Positions 1 to 7,888 of a DNA stretch of 64,000 nt are shown here, in pieces (the first letter of the stretch is position 1; every line of letters starts with the position of its first letter). Under the pieces are notes generated by a model. That model had not been told where the DNA came from. It did no database searches and saw nothing but the letters and a program-made list of their open reading frames with translations. The DNA comes from Polyangia bacterium (GTDB lineage: Bacteria; Myxococcota_A; Polyangia; Nannocystales; Nannocystaceae): NCBI GenBank assembly GCA_030430565.1, contig JAUIKS010000002.1, forward strand, positions 248,001 through 312,000, in the 5' to 3' direction. The position numbers and the translations under genes are program-made.

Positions 1-1347
1 ACGCAGGTCGCCCTCGGTCGCCCCGAGGCCGCGCGCGAGCCGCTGGCGCGGGCGTTGACCGAGTTCGAAGCGCTCGGTCAACGCCGGCAGCTGGCCGAGG
101 CGCTGCGCGAGCTCGGCTTGTGTGAGCTACGGCTCGACGCGCCGGGCCGCGCCCGCGCCCACCTGGAGCGCGCCCGCGCGCTGTACGTCGAGCTCGGCGA
201 CGCGATCGGCGAGGCCGACGCGCGCTGTGAGCTCGCGCGCTGCCTCCTGCGACACGACGAGCGAGCTCAAGCGCGCGCGGAGCTCGAGCGCGCGCTCACC
301 TGCTACCGCGCGCACAAGATCGCCGATGGCGAGCGCGCGGCGATCGAGCTGCTCACCCGCGCGCGCGACCGTGAGAATGAGAGTGAGAGTGAGAGTGAGA
401 GCGGCGCGCCCGAGCGCGCCCGCGTGACTGCGGCGCTCGAGCGGCGCGCCCGCGCGTGCCTTGCGGAGGGACGTCACGACGCCGCGATCGAGGCGCTCGA
501 GCAGCTGCGGGACCACCTGGGGCGTGAGCCCGCAGAGCTCGGGCGACGCGCCTGGGTGTTCGCCACCCTGTCCACGACGCGCGAACAACAAGGGCGCCGC
601 GAGCGGGCGATCGAGCACGCTCACCAAGCGCTGGTCTGCTACCAGTCGCTCGCCGATCGCAACCAGCAGCTCTACTGGCTGCATCGGATCGCGTGGCTCC
701 ACGACGGCGCCGAGCGCTGGGGACGAGCGGCGCGCTACTACCGACTCGCGCTCGAGCTGCTCGAGCGTCACCCCGCGCCCGAGCGCGCCGCGGAGCTCCA
801 GCGCGCGCTGGCCGAGTGCCTCGTGCACGCCGAGGAGTTCGAGGAGGCGCTGCAGCTGTTCACCCGCGCCGAGGCCTACGACCGCGTCCACGGCGACGAG
901 AAAGACCAGCTGCGCTGCGCCCTGGGCATCGGCGTCTGCCGCGGCGCGCTCGGTGAGCACGCGCGCGCGCTGCCGCCGCTCGAGCGCGTCGTCGACATCG
1001 CTACGCGACGCGGCTGGAGCGGATTTGAGCGCCGCGCTCGGATCGCGCGCGCGGAGCAGCTCGGCGCCCAAGGGCGCTTCGCCGAGAGCGAGACGGACCT
1101 CGTGCGCGCGCTCGCGCTCGCCGCGTCACCCGATCACGTACGCGACCGGATCAAGTGCCTCGTCGGCCTCGCGCACGTTCGCTACCACCTGCACGCGGAC
1201 GCCGAGGCGCTCGACGCCATCGAGCGCGCGATTGTGCTCGCGCGCGAGCACAATCGCGACGGCGAAATCTGGGAGGATGACTACGAGCTCCTCAAGATCC
1301 TGGAGCCGACGAGCGCGCTGCTGCCCGACGCTCACTCCTCGCGCTGA
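1..1347 (+). CDS. TPR-repeat protein, C-terminal part (5' end outside window)
   Basis: The frame is open from base 1, so the start codon lies upstream and only the last 448 or so residues are seen. The protein is almost entirely helical, with repeated pairs of amphipathic helices typical of tetratricopeptide repeats (for example the stretch around residues 215-300 of the visible part). An acidic Glu-Ser spacer encoded by a hexanucleotide repeat separates two TPR blocks. In myxobacteria such arrays usually form the C-terminal half of Ser/Thr kinases or of AAA/transcription-regulator proteins, but the catalytic part is not visible, so the function cannot be assigned. Confidence 0.8.
   Translation, partial: TQVALGRPEAAREPLARALTEFEALGQRRQLAEALRELGLCELRLDAPGRARAHLERARALYVELGDAIGEADARCELARCLLRHDERAQARAELERALTCYRAHKIADGERAAIELLTRARDRENESESESESGAPERARVTAALERRARACLAEGRHDAAIEALEQLRDHLGREPAELGRRAWVFATLSTTREQQGRRERAIEHAHQALVCYQSLADRNQQLYWLHRIAWLHDGAERWGRAARYYRLALELLERHPAPERAAELQRALAECLVHAEEFEEALQLFTRAEAYDRVHGDEKDQLRCALGIGVCRGALGEHARALPPLERVVDIATRRGWSGFERRARIARAEQLGAQGRFAESETDLVRALALAASPDHVRDRIKCLVGLAHVRYHLHADAEALDAIERAIVLAREHNRDGEIWEDDYELLKILEPTSALLPDAHSSR
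371..400. repeat. Hexanucleotide tandem repeat (RTGAGA)5
   Basis: Five consecutive 6-bp units, four GTGAGA and one ATGAGA, lie inside the TPR gene and encode alternating Glu and Ser. Copy-number change in whole units would keep the reading frame and only lengthen or shorten the linker between two TPR blocks. Confidence 0.8.
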
Positions 1348-1775
1348 ACGGAGGGCGGCGGGAGCCGCGGGCGGAAGCGACGGCTACGGGCGACGCGGGG
1401 CGTCTCGTGGACCTCGAGCGCCCGCGCGTCGATGTCGAGCGCGCGGCCGCGCTGGAGCGCAGCGCGGGCGGCCGAGGCCGACACGCCCGCCGCGGGGGTC
1501 GGGACGCTGAAGCTGATCCGCGTCTCGCGACCGTTGTACGCGCACTCGACGGACATGTCCTCCGGGCCCGACACGCCGCTGATCCGGACCGTGACGCTCC
1601 GGCTCTCCCGCCCGCTCGGCCCCGGCAGGCCGAACTCCAGCACCAGCGGCCGCGCCGCGGTCGACGCGGGCTCGCGGCCACGCGTCGGCGGCTCGACGTT
1701 GGCGGCGTCGAGATCAACGAAGGTCGGGACACGCATTAGCGTCGAGGAGTTGGATGCGAACGGGAGAGAAGACAT
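1332..1775 (-). CDS. Small hypothetical protein
   Basis: A 147-residue protein that I do not recognise. The middle third reads as beta-rich, with patterns such as LVLEFGLPGPSG, VTVRISGVSG and TRISFSV, followed by a basic, proline-rich tail. Codon use in this frame is typical of the window. The ATG at 1775 is preferred because a GGAG lies about nine bases upstream; an ATG at 1735 (residue MRVPTFVDLD) is the alternative. It converges on the TPR gene and its 3' end overlaps that gene by 16 bp. No signal peptide or membrane segment is evident. Confidence 0.5.
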   Translation of the reverse strand: MSSLPFASNSSTLMRVPTFVDLDAANVEPPTRGREPASTAARPLVLEFGLPGPSGRESRSVTVRISGVSGPEDMSVECAYNGRETRISFSVPTPAAGVSASAARAALQRGRALDIDARALEVHETPRVARSRRFRPRLPPPSVQREE

Positions 1776-1908
1776 GACCGTGACTCCGACCGCCTGCGGC
1801 GTCGACGGGAGACAGCCGCTCGCCGTCTCACCGCCGCCGTCACGCGCGGCGTACATATTGGTAGTGTCGGTACGGGCCAAATCGATTAACCCGCGCGGCA
1901 GAAAGTTC

Positions 1909-1924
1909 CGCCTACCTGTAGGCG
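1909..1924 (-). terminator. Small hairpin downstream of the methyltransferase
   Basis: Inverted repeat CGCCTA / TAGGCG with a 4-base loop, about 32 bases after the methyltransferase stop on the minus strand, followed by a short CTTTC. It could end that transcript. The stem is short, so this is tentative. Confidence 0.35.
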
Positions 1925-1956
1925 CGAGGCGCCCAGCAGCGCCGCGGACTCGGTCG

Positions 1957-2691
1957 CTACCGCCCCTGTACACCCACGAGCACGACCTGGGCGTCAGGTT
2001 CATCCGGGAACGAGACGCCCGCCTCCTCGTGGACCTCGAGACCAGCCTCCTCGAACAGGCGCCGCCAGGTCGCGCGCGGGAACACGCCAAAGCGCTGCGA
2101 CTCGTGCTCGACGCGGACCTCCCCGCCCTCTCGGAGCATCAGCGCGAACTCGACGCGCGCCTCGGTCCCGCGCGCGCTCGGCATCCAATTCCACTCCAGG
2201 TACCGGAGCCCGCGCTCGCCCGACGGATCGTCGTGACCGCCCTGCGAGCTGCCCGGCGCGTAGGTCTCGCGCACGCAGTCCGGGACCACCACCACCACGC
2301 CCCCGGGCGCGCAGTGGATCGCGGCCGTCTCGAGCGCCTGCCGGAGCTCGCGCTCCTCCGTGAGGTACATGATCGCGTCGTGAATGAAGACCGCGTCGAA
2401 CGCACGCCCGAGCCGCATGGTTCGCATGTCCCCGACGACATGTTCACACTCCGGGTTGATCTCGCGGCTCTGCGCCAGCATCTCCGCCGAGATGTCCGTG
2501 AGCGTCATCGAGAACTCGCGCTTCATGTGCAGCGCGTTGTTGCCACCGCCCGCGCCGAGCTCGAGCACCTCGCGAAGCGGCCGCCGCGACCACGCGCGCA
2601 TCACCTCGACGTAGCGCGCGGCCTCCTCGCCGTAGTCGTCAGGGGAGGTGAGCAGGTGAAACCACGGCGCCAGCTCGCTGTACAGTCGCAT
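1957..2691 (-). CDS. Class I SAM-dependent methyltransferase
   Basis: A 244-residue soluble protein with the Rossmann-type methyltransferase motifs in order: motif I LELGAGGG near residue 43, the acidic residue after strand 2 (LTDIS), the VVGDMR motif II region, and FDAVFIHDAIMYL as the post-motif II strand. The C-terminal half carries the usual antiparallel strands. The substrate cannot be told from sequence; proteins of this type act on small molecules. It stands alone, downstream of the protease operon on the same strand but separated from it by about 150 bp. Confidence 0.85.
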   Translation of the reverse strand: MRLYSELAPWFHLLTSPDDYGEEAARYVEVMRAWSRRPLREVLELGAGGGNNALHMKREFSMTLTDISAEMLAQSREINPECEHVVGDMRTMRLGRAFDAVFIHDAIMYLTEERELRQALETAAIHCAPGGVVVVVPDCVRETYAPGSSQGGHDDPSGERGLRYLEWNWMPSARGTEARVEFALMLREGGEVRVEHESQRFGVFPRATWRRLFEEAGLEVHEEAGVSFPDEPDAQVVLVGVQGR

Positions 2692-2772
2692 CGCGCACGA
2701 GCGTGTCGGAGGATCGTCCGCCGCGCCAGCAGCTCGAGCGCGCGCGAGGCCGCAGACGTCCTCGCGGGCTCG

Positions 2773-2798
2773 CCCGTCGCTGCGCGCTCGTGAGCCCG
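2773..2798. repeat. 26-bp direct repeat, left copy
   Basis: A 26-base sequence beginning CCCGTCGCTGCGCGC is identical, base for base and in the same orientation, to 7278-7303. The two copies bracket the four-gene protease operon and its AT-rich upstream region. No integrase or transposase gene is present between them. Confidence 0.75.
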
Positions 2799-2844
2799 TA
2801 CAGCGAATTTGCGAAGTCGAGACGATCGACGCCGCGGCGGGCAG

Positions 2845-3363
2845 CTACTTGATCGAGCGCCGCAGCCGACGAATCTCGTTGGCATGCTTGGCGATATCGA
2901 CCGCCCACTGCTCGATGCCGTCGGCGCTCGCCTCGATGTCGTCGGCGTTGTCCTTGACCTCCGCCTCATTGCTGACCTTACCTTTTACGGCATCAACATG
3001 GGCTTTCAGCTGGTCGACTTGTTCACTCAGCGCCGCGATCTCCCGAAGAATCGCGTCAGCCGCCTGCTTCGCCTGCGGCGGTCTAGGGAACAAGAGCGAG
3101 CAGTTGGCCCGCCCTGACGGGCTCTCCTCCCAGTGACGCTCGGCGGCCCGCCAGTGACGCGAGGCCGCGCGCGCGTGGCGTCGTGAGATCGGCGTCTTGC
3201 TCTGGTGGAACTCCGCCTTCGCCTCGTGGAAGCAGGCCATCACGATGGCGCTGCGATCCAGCGCGCCAGGGGCGACGCTGTACGGCGGGGTCGACCCATT
3301 GTGTGTGCAGCCAGATCCGAGCGTGAGGGCGGCGGCGGTGACGATAGAGAGGTGGCGCATCAT
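2845..3363 (-). CDS. Putative coiled-coil lipoprotein, last gene of the protease operon
   Basis: 172 residues. A short hydrophobic N-terminal segment ends in the lipobox LGSGC (Cys at residue 19), so lipid attachment after signal peptidase II cleavage is expected. The second half is a long amphipathic helix with heptad-like spacing of Ala, Ile and Leu (around residues 105-165), reading as a coiled coil. The start overlaps the stop of the upstream lipoprotein gene (ATGA) and a GAGGAGG Shine-Dalgarno sits inside that gene's last codons, so translation is probably coupled. The family is not recognised. Confidence 0.75.
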   Translation of the reverse strand: MMRHLSIVTAAALTLGSGCTHNGSTPPYSVAPGALDRSAIVMACFHEAKAEFHQSKTPISRRHARAASRHWRAAERHWEESPSGRANCSLLFPRPPQAKQAADAILREIAALSEQVDQLKAHVDAVKGKVSNEAEVKDNADDIEASADGIEQWAVDIAKHANEIRRLRRSIK

Positions 3364-4403
3364 CCCTCCTCAACCGTGATCGTCGCAGCAGGGCCGGCTT
3401 GCCCAAAGCCGTCCGTGCATGTGATCGAGACCGAGTCGCCGGCTACCGCGGTCATCAGCGCGCGCGCCGTGAGGTCGAGTCGCCCGTCTTGATCCTGGTC
3501 AACGCCGCCAGGCGTGACGGACAGGTCGACCCCGCCCGAAATCACCTCTAGGTTCGCGTGCGGGCTCGCCTGGCAGCGGATGTTGGAGGCGACGCCGCCC
3601 TGGGAGCCGACCGCGATCGGCACGCTCGCGTCCGGCTTGAGGGTCCAGGTCAAGGGAGAGATGGCCGGCGGGCCCGCGACAGCGATGACGGAGGTCGCTA
3701 CCGCGTCCTTCGCCGTGGCGATGACCAGCTTGCTCCCGGGGACCTCCGAACGAATCGACAGGAGCCCGCGCGCGCGATCGCCCTCTAGCGCGAGCTTGAC
3801 GCTCGCCGAGCCGACATCGGGAAACTGTAAGCCCTCGCCTGTGACCGCGACCGTCACGCCCGCAGCGGTGTCGGCCGCGCTGATCTCGAGCACCCCCTTG
3901 AGTCCCGTGGTAGCGGGGAGCGCGTCGATATTCGCGTTTGGGTAGTCAACGACGAGCGCGAGGTCCGTGACGACGATCCCGGCCTCGGGGTCGAGCTGCA
4001 GACGCCCGAGCTCGACGGACTCGGCCATCTCGCAGGTCTCGTCGACATCGACGCGCAACGTAACCGTGTTATCGACCGCATACTCACGCATCAGCGCGAC
4101 GGGGACGAGCGCCGACCAGGACGCGAAGTTCTCGTCGTCGCGCTTGACCGGGATGCGCGCAGCGACGCCGGTGCTGTCGGGCCGCTCTAGCCGGATCCAC
4201 AGCTTGTGTATCGCCGCCCCGTCGAGATGCGCCGCGCTGCCGAGGAGGTTGATATCGGCGTCGACAGGCTTACTCGTCGGGAGGTTGGAAAACACCGTGA
4301 CCTCACCGGTGGAGCAGGCCTCGGGGTCCTCGACGATGGCGTCGGAGTCGCAGGCGCACAACGCGACCGTGCAGAGCGCTAGGGATGATAGTTGGGGGCG
4401 CAT
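3360..4403 (-). CDS. Putative surface lipoprotein with beta-sandwich domains
   Basis: About 347 residues. The ATG at 4403 is chosen over a GTG at 4412 because AAAGG lies eight bases before it. The N-terminus is a signal peptide with lipobox ALCAC, followed by a region rich in short beta strands that resembles Ig-like or invasin-like modules (for example ITVEEG at the end and VTVAVTGEGLQ in the middle). No catalytic motif is visible. It lies 3 bp to 12 bp after the membrane-protein gene and overlaps the next lipoprotein gene, so it belongs to the four-gene operon. It probably sits in the envelope as partner or substrate of the other products. Confidence 0.75.
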   Translation of the reverse strand: MRPQLSSLALCTVALCACDSDAIVEDPEACSTGEVTVFSNLPTSKPVDADINLLGSAAHLDGAAIHKLWIRLERPDSTGVAARIPVKRDDENFASWSALVPVALMREYAVDNTVTLRVDVDETCEMAESVELGRLQLDPEAGIVVTDLALVVDYPNANIDALPATTGLKGVLEISAADTAAGVTVAVTGEGLQFPDVGSASVKLALEGDRARGLLSIRSEVPGSKLVIATAKDAVATSVIAVAGPPAISPLTWTLKPDASVPIAVGSQGGVASNIRCQASPHANLEVISGGVDLSVTPGGVDQDQDGRLDLTARALMTAVAGDSVSITCTDGFGQAGPAATITVEEG

Positions 4404-4415
4404 CAGCGTCACCTT

Positions 4416-5846
4416 TCAGAGAAAGTTGCGACTGTTACTGGACGCAAACCGGAAGAACTCCGGGCTCAGGTTCAGGACGAGGCCGAACGCGAAGCGTATC
4501 GTCTGTCGAGTTGGTATCTCGAAGCCGGCCGCGACCGCCTGCTCGAGCGCGTAGCCCGACGCGAGGCGCTTGACGCGTCGCGCGATCAGGGTGAAGGCGA
4601 TGGAGAAGTTGCGCTGCGGCTCCCACTCGATTCCAAGGTGGATGGACTTCAGCAGCTCGACACCGGTCGCGTTGGCCTGCAGCGCCCCCAACCCGATGTA
4701 GGGCGCGAAGCCGGCGGAGCGCTCGCGCAGCGTCTGACCGACGTAGCGTCGGCCGGTCCCCTCGCCGATGAAGTCGAAGGCGTAGGGCGCGTATCCGAGC
4801 ACGAGTTCGAACTCGGCGGGGCCGGCGTCCGTGGCGACGATCTCATGCTGGTCCGAGCCCGGACGCTGGACCGCTTGATAGGTCCTATCGCGGTTCAGGC
4901 TCCCCGGCGGGAACACGACCCCGAGCCCAAGGCGAATCGCGCCGGCGTAAGATTTCTCGACCACCAACTCGACGGTCGTGGTGACCCCGTTGGCGGTGAG
5001 CGTGATGTCAGCTTCGCCGGGTGTGCGGGACGCGAACGACCACGTACGAACTAGCGGGCCGTCATTACCACTCGGCCCTACCTGAACGCTATTCGGCCCA
5101 TCCAGCGGGGGCGTGTAGAGACCACGTGTGCCGCGCATAGCGACGTTGACGTTGGTGCCCCTCGGCGCGACCACCGTGACCTTCACACTGGTGTTCGGGG
5201 GCACGACGTGATTCTTGAACTTGGGCGGGATGTACTGATCGCTGACCGAGCCGTCCGGCTGGACGAAAAGGCAGATCGCGCGCTTATCAAGGCTGGGATC
5301 GCTGCAATTATATAGCGCTTTGGGCGCGGGCGTTCCGTGTACCTCTTTGGTGAGTTTCGCGCGGAAGACCTGATTATCTGGCTGAAAGAAGACGATCTCT
5401 GGCTCTGGGCTTACCCTAACGTCTCTGATTTCAATCGGGAGTTCGGTACTTTCCGGCTTGAAGTCGTCGATACACCGCCACTTACCGTCGCCTTTTTTTC
5501 CGCGAAAGCAAATCATCGTCGCGCTGATATCTGTCTTGAGGAGACCGTCCCCTTTGAAGACGATGTCGTTGCTATCGTTGACCTTGGGAAGGTTGATACG
5601 CTCTTTCCTACCCGTGGCGTCGCTGAGCGTGAATTCGGCCTCGCGAGGTTTGTTCGTGTCCACTAGGTAGTCAATACACTCGCTAAAATTTGCACCCCCT
5701 CCATCAATCTTGATTTTGCAACCTTCCACTGTCCAGATCCCATCAACGCCTGTTTCACTACTATTGTCTGCCAGGTTGATCGCCGCGCCGTCCAAGGTCA
5801 GGGCGAGCAAGCCGATGGATGATAAAACTGACAACGAAACGGTCAT
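4416..5846 (-). CDS. Putative secreted/outer-membrane protein
   Basis: 476 residues. It has a hydrophobic N-terminal segment like a signal peptide (about residues 4-22), a central region with Cys pairs and beta strands, and a C-terminal part (from about residue 300) with alternating hydrophobic strands such as IRLGLGVVFPPG, FAPYIGLGAL and IRFAFGLVLNL that looks like a small outer-membrane barrel. The last residues do not end in the classical aromatic signature. The gene overlaps the protease stop (ATGA) and has noticeably lower GC around 5.3-5.85 kb than its neighbours. I infer an envelope protein; the family is not recognised. Confidence 0.7.
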   Translation of the reverse strand: MTVSLSVLSSIGLLALTLDGAAINLADNSSETGVDGIWTVEGCKIKIDGGGANFSECIDYLVDTNKPREAEFTLSDATGRKERINLPKVNDSNDIVFKGDGLLKTDISATMICFRGKKGDGKWRCIDDFKPESTELPIEIRDVRVSPEPEIVFFQPDNQVFRAKLTKEVHGTPAPKALYNCSDPSLDKRAICLFVQPDGSVSDQYIPPKFKNHVVPPNTSVKVTVVAPRGTNVNVAMRGTRGLYTPPLDGPNSVQVGPSGNDGPLVRTWSFASRTPGEADITLTANGVTTTVELVVEKSYAGAIRLGLGVVFPPGSLNRDRTYQAVQRPGSDQHEIVATDAGPAEFELVLGYAPYAFDFIGEGTGRRYVGQTLRERSAGFAPYIGLGALQANATGVELLKSIHLGIEWEPQRNFSIAFTLIARRVKRLASGYALEQAVAAGFEIPTRQTIRFAFGLVLNLSPEFFRFASSNSRNFL

Positions 5847-6811
5847 TTAAAAAACCTCGCGCAGTAGCGTTTGCCCAGAGAATCGTTCAGCAGGTTGCTG
5901 AGGCTCAGCACGTAGCTCTTCGAGTAGTCAGCCGAGCCGCCGACGATCATCCCGACCGCGCGAAACGAGTTCGTGCCGACCTTGACGGCGACCAGCCCCC
6001 CAGAGTCGCCGGGCTTGGAGAACGGGAGCGCCCCACTCGCCACGACGGTCGTGACGCCCTCGTAGGTCTCGGAAGTGCCGTCCCCCATGTCGAGCGCGAC
6101 CGATCCCGGAAGCGGGCCGTCGGGGCCGCGCAGCACCATCCCGCGGATGCGTTTTCCCTGGACGCGTGAGTAGTGATATACGATCTCGCCGGGCGCGAGC
6201 CGCTTCTTGCGGTAGGCGAGCGGGCTCTTGGCGCTGGTCAACAGGTGGTGGGTATCGATCCGATCCTCGTAGAGGTCATCGAAGCGCACAACCGCCCAGT
6301 CGGTCTTTCCACCGCCACAGGCCCCGGCGACGAGCGTACCGTTGTAGCGGAGGTGGGTCGCGCTTCGGACCTCGACGGGCCGAACGGCCTCACCGCGCTT
6401 GCTCCGGTAGCGGCGATGCAGCTTCTTCTGGTGCCAGAGCGCGCCGTGCCCGGAGGTCAAGACCCACGCGTCCCGATTGTTCTTGTCGAGATTCACGATG
6501 GTGATCGCGGCCTCGCCGTGATCATTGACAACCCTGTCGGTGTGGTCGAGATTGTAGGTAATATTGTCACCGGTCGGGAGCACGTCGACGCGCACTCCCG
6601 CGATCTCCCCGGGCAGCAACAACTCGTCACGGATCTGATTCTTCGGGCGTTTGCGGCGCACGTAGGCGCACACGCAGCGCTCACTGTGTTCGACATTACG
6701 ACCCCGCGTGGGCACCCCCCAGCTCACGCCTATCACGTCGGGGTGATCAGCTAAGGCGCGAACCGAGTCACGAAACTTACGATTCGTCGGAGGTTTCCTA
6801 CGCATAACCAT
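5843..6811 (-). CDS. Trypsin-fold serine protease (S1-like), first gene of operon
   Basis: 322 residues from the ATG at 6811; a TTG at 6877 would add 22 residues, but that stretch is AT-rich and looks non-coding. The likely triad is His122 (TSGHGA), Asp171 (KTDWAVVRF) and Ser270 in KPGDSGG. Before the protease domain there is a module of about 80 residues (VIGVSWGVPTRGR ... EIAGVRVDVLPTG) like the N-terminal region of many bacterial and plant Nal1-like trypsin proteins. No signal peptide is seen, which is odd beside three exported partners. It overlaps the next gene by 4 bp. Confidence 0.85.
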   Translation of the reverse strand: MVMRRKPPTNRKFRDSVRALADHPDVIGVSWGVPTRGRNVEHSERCVCAYVRRKRPKNQIRDELLLPGEIAGVRVDVLPTGDNITYNLDHTDRVVNDHGEAAITIVNLDKNNRDAWVLTSGHGALWHQKKLHRRYRSKRGEAVRPVEVRSATHLRYNGTLVAGACGGGKTDWAVVRFDDLYEDRIDTHHLLTSAKSPLAYRKKRLAPGEIVYHYSRVQGKRIRGMVLRGPDGPLPGSVALDMGDGTSETYEGVTTVVASGALPFSKPGDSGGLVAVKVGTNSFRAVGMIVGGSADYSKSYVLSLSNLLNDSLGKRYCARFFK

Positions 6812-7408
6812 TAGTGCATTGATTCTTGGCTTATCAAACTGTTCTGCGTTAACTCTGCGCTCGAGAAACAATTGCAAAGCTAGGCTCGCGGCGTCAAGCT
6901 AAATTCACACGACGGATCGGCTGGTGTTTTTTATCGCGTAAATACGTGCAGTCCCAACGTGTACAAAAACGCGCGCCAACATAACGACACCTGTCATTTG
7001 CGTTTTAAACCCGCATCTAAACAACGTTCGAAGAACAAAGCAGCAAAGAGCCGCGCGAAAAACCGCGAGCCCTAGACTCTCGGGCCTGTCCGTCGCATGC
7101 GGCTAGCACGCGTCCCCGCCCGCCACTCCCGACGAAATCGTTCCGCGGCTTGTAACCGTGCTGCTCGATCCCCGCCGCGCGCGCGGCCGCGAGCCCGTAC
7201 CTGCCTGAAGGAACACCTCGATCATCACGCGCCAACTCGGCGCGCTCCCCCGCGCCGCCCGAGATCGAACGTCACGCCCCGTCGCTGCGCGCTCGTGAGC
7301 CCGAGCTGTCCACACGACCCGGTCGCGGCGCGCCCTCGCTCGACACGCCTCGGCGCGCGGGGTAGCGTCGGCGCTCGCGCGGCCGCGAGCTCGCGCGAAG
7401 GAGACGCC
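6812..7408. other. Intergenic region with AT-rich stretch
   Basis: About 600 bp with no supported gene. The part from roughly 6800 to 7030 is clearly AT-richer than the window average and should hold the promoter of the protease operon on the minus strand. The right part contains the second 26-bp repeat. Short reading frames here lack normal codon use. Confidence 0.6.
7278..7303. repeat. 26-bp direct repeat, right copy
   Basis: Identical to 2773-2798 in the same orientation. Similarity stops abruptly at both ends. It lies between the AT-rich upstream region of the protease operon and the next plus-strand gene. Confidence 0.75.
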
Positions 7409-7876
7409 GTGGGACACCGCATCGACAGCCCGAGCACGATGTTTCGCTCGGTCGTGTACAACATCAAGACCACCCCGCAGCTGCGCGCGGCGATGGAGAA
7501 GAAGCTCGTCGAGCTCACCGGGCTGATCGCCGACCGCGAGACGCGAGTGCAGCGCCTGCGCGACGAGTACGAGATCGGCGCCGAGCAGCTCGCGCAGCTC
7601 GTCATCAAGTTTCAAAACGACGACTCGGGCTTCGTCTCGTACAACCAACAAGGGGACGGGCGACGCGAGAAGCTCGTGCCGGCGGGCGTGATCGCCAACA
7701 TCATCCGCGAGCGCGAGATGGTCGACTCCGAGCGCAACCAGATCCGCAAGCTCAACCTCATCCTGCGCAACATCAAGGACGAGGAGTTCTACACGAACCC
7801 GCGCACGGGCGAGATCGGCACGCGCCAGAGCCTCCACAAGCTGACCGACGCCGAGCTCGAGTACCTGGGGTTTTGA
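7409..7876 (+). CDS. Hypothetical coiled-coil protein
   Basis: 155 residues beginning at a GTG with an excellent AAGGAG Shine-Dalgarno five bases upstream, which is why the longer upstream frame is not used. The protein is charged and helical, with a likely coiled coil around residues 22-55 (EKKLVELTGLIADRETRVQ), then QNDDSGFVSYN and a second helical stretch to residue 120. It has no signal peptide, membrane segment or known motif. It converges on the histidine kinase gene with only 12 bp between the stops. Function unknown. Confidence 0.7.
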   Translation: MGHRIDSPSTMFRSVVYNIKTTPQLRAAMEKKLVELTGLIADRETRVQRLRDEYEIGAEQLAQLVIKFQNDDSGFVSYNQQGDGRREKLVPAGVIANIIREREMVDSERNQIRKLNLILRNIKDEEFYTNPRTGEIGTRQSLHKLTDAELEYLGF

Positions 7877-7888
7877 CCTCGCGCGGAG

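Noticed and set aside
2773-7303. Prophage or integrative element bounded by the 26-bp repeats
   Set aside because: No integrase, transposase or phage gene lies between the repeats, so only the repeat itself is reported.
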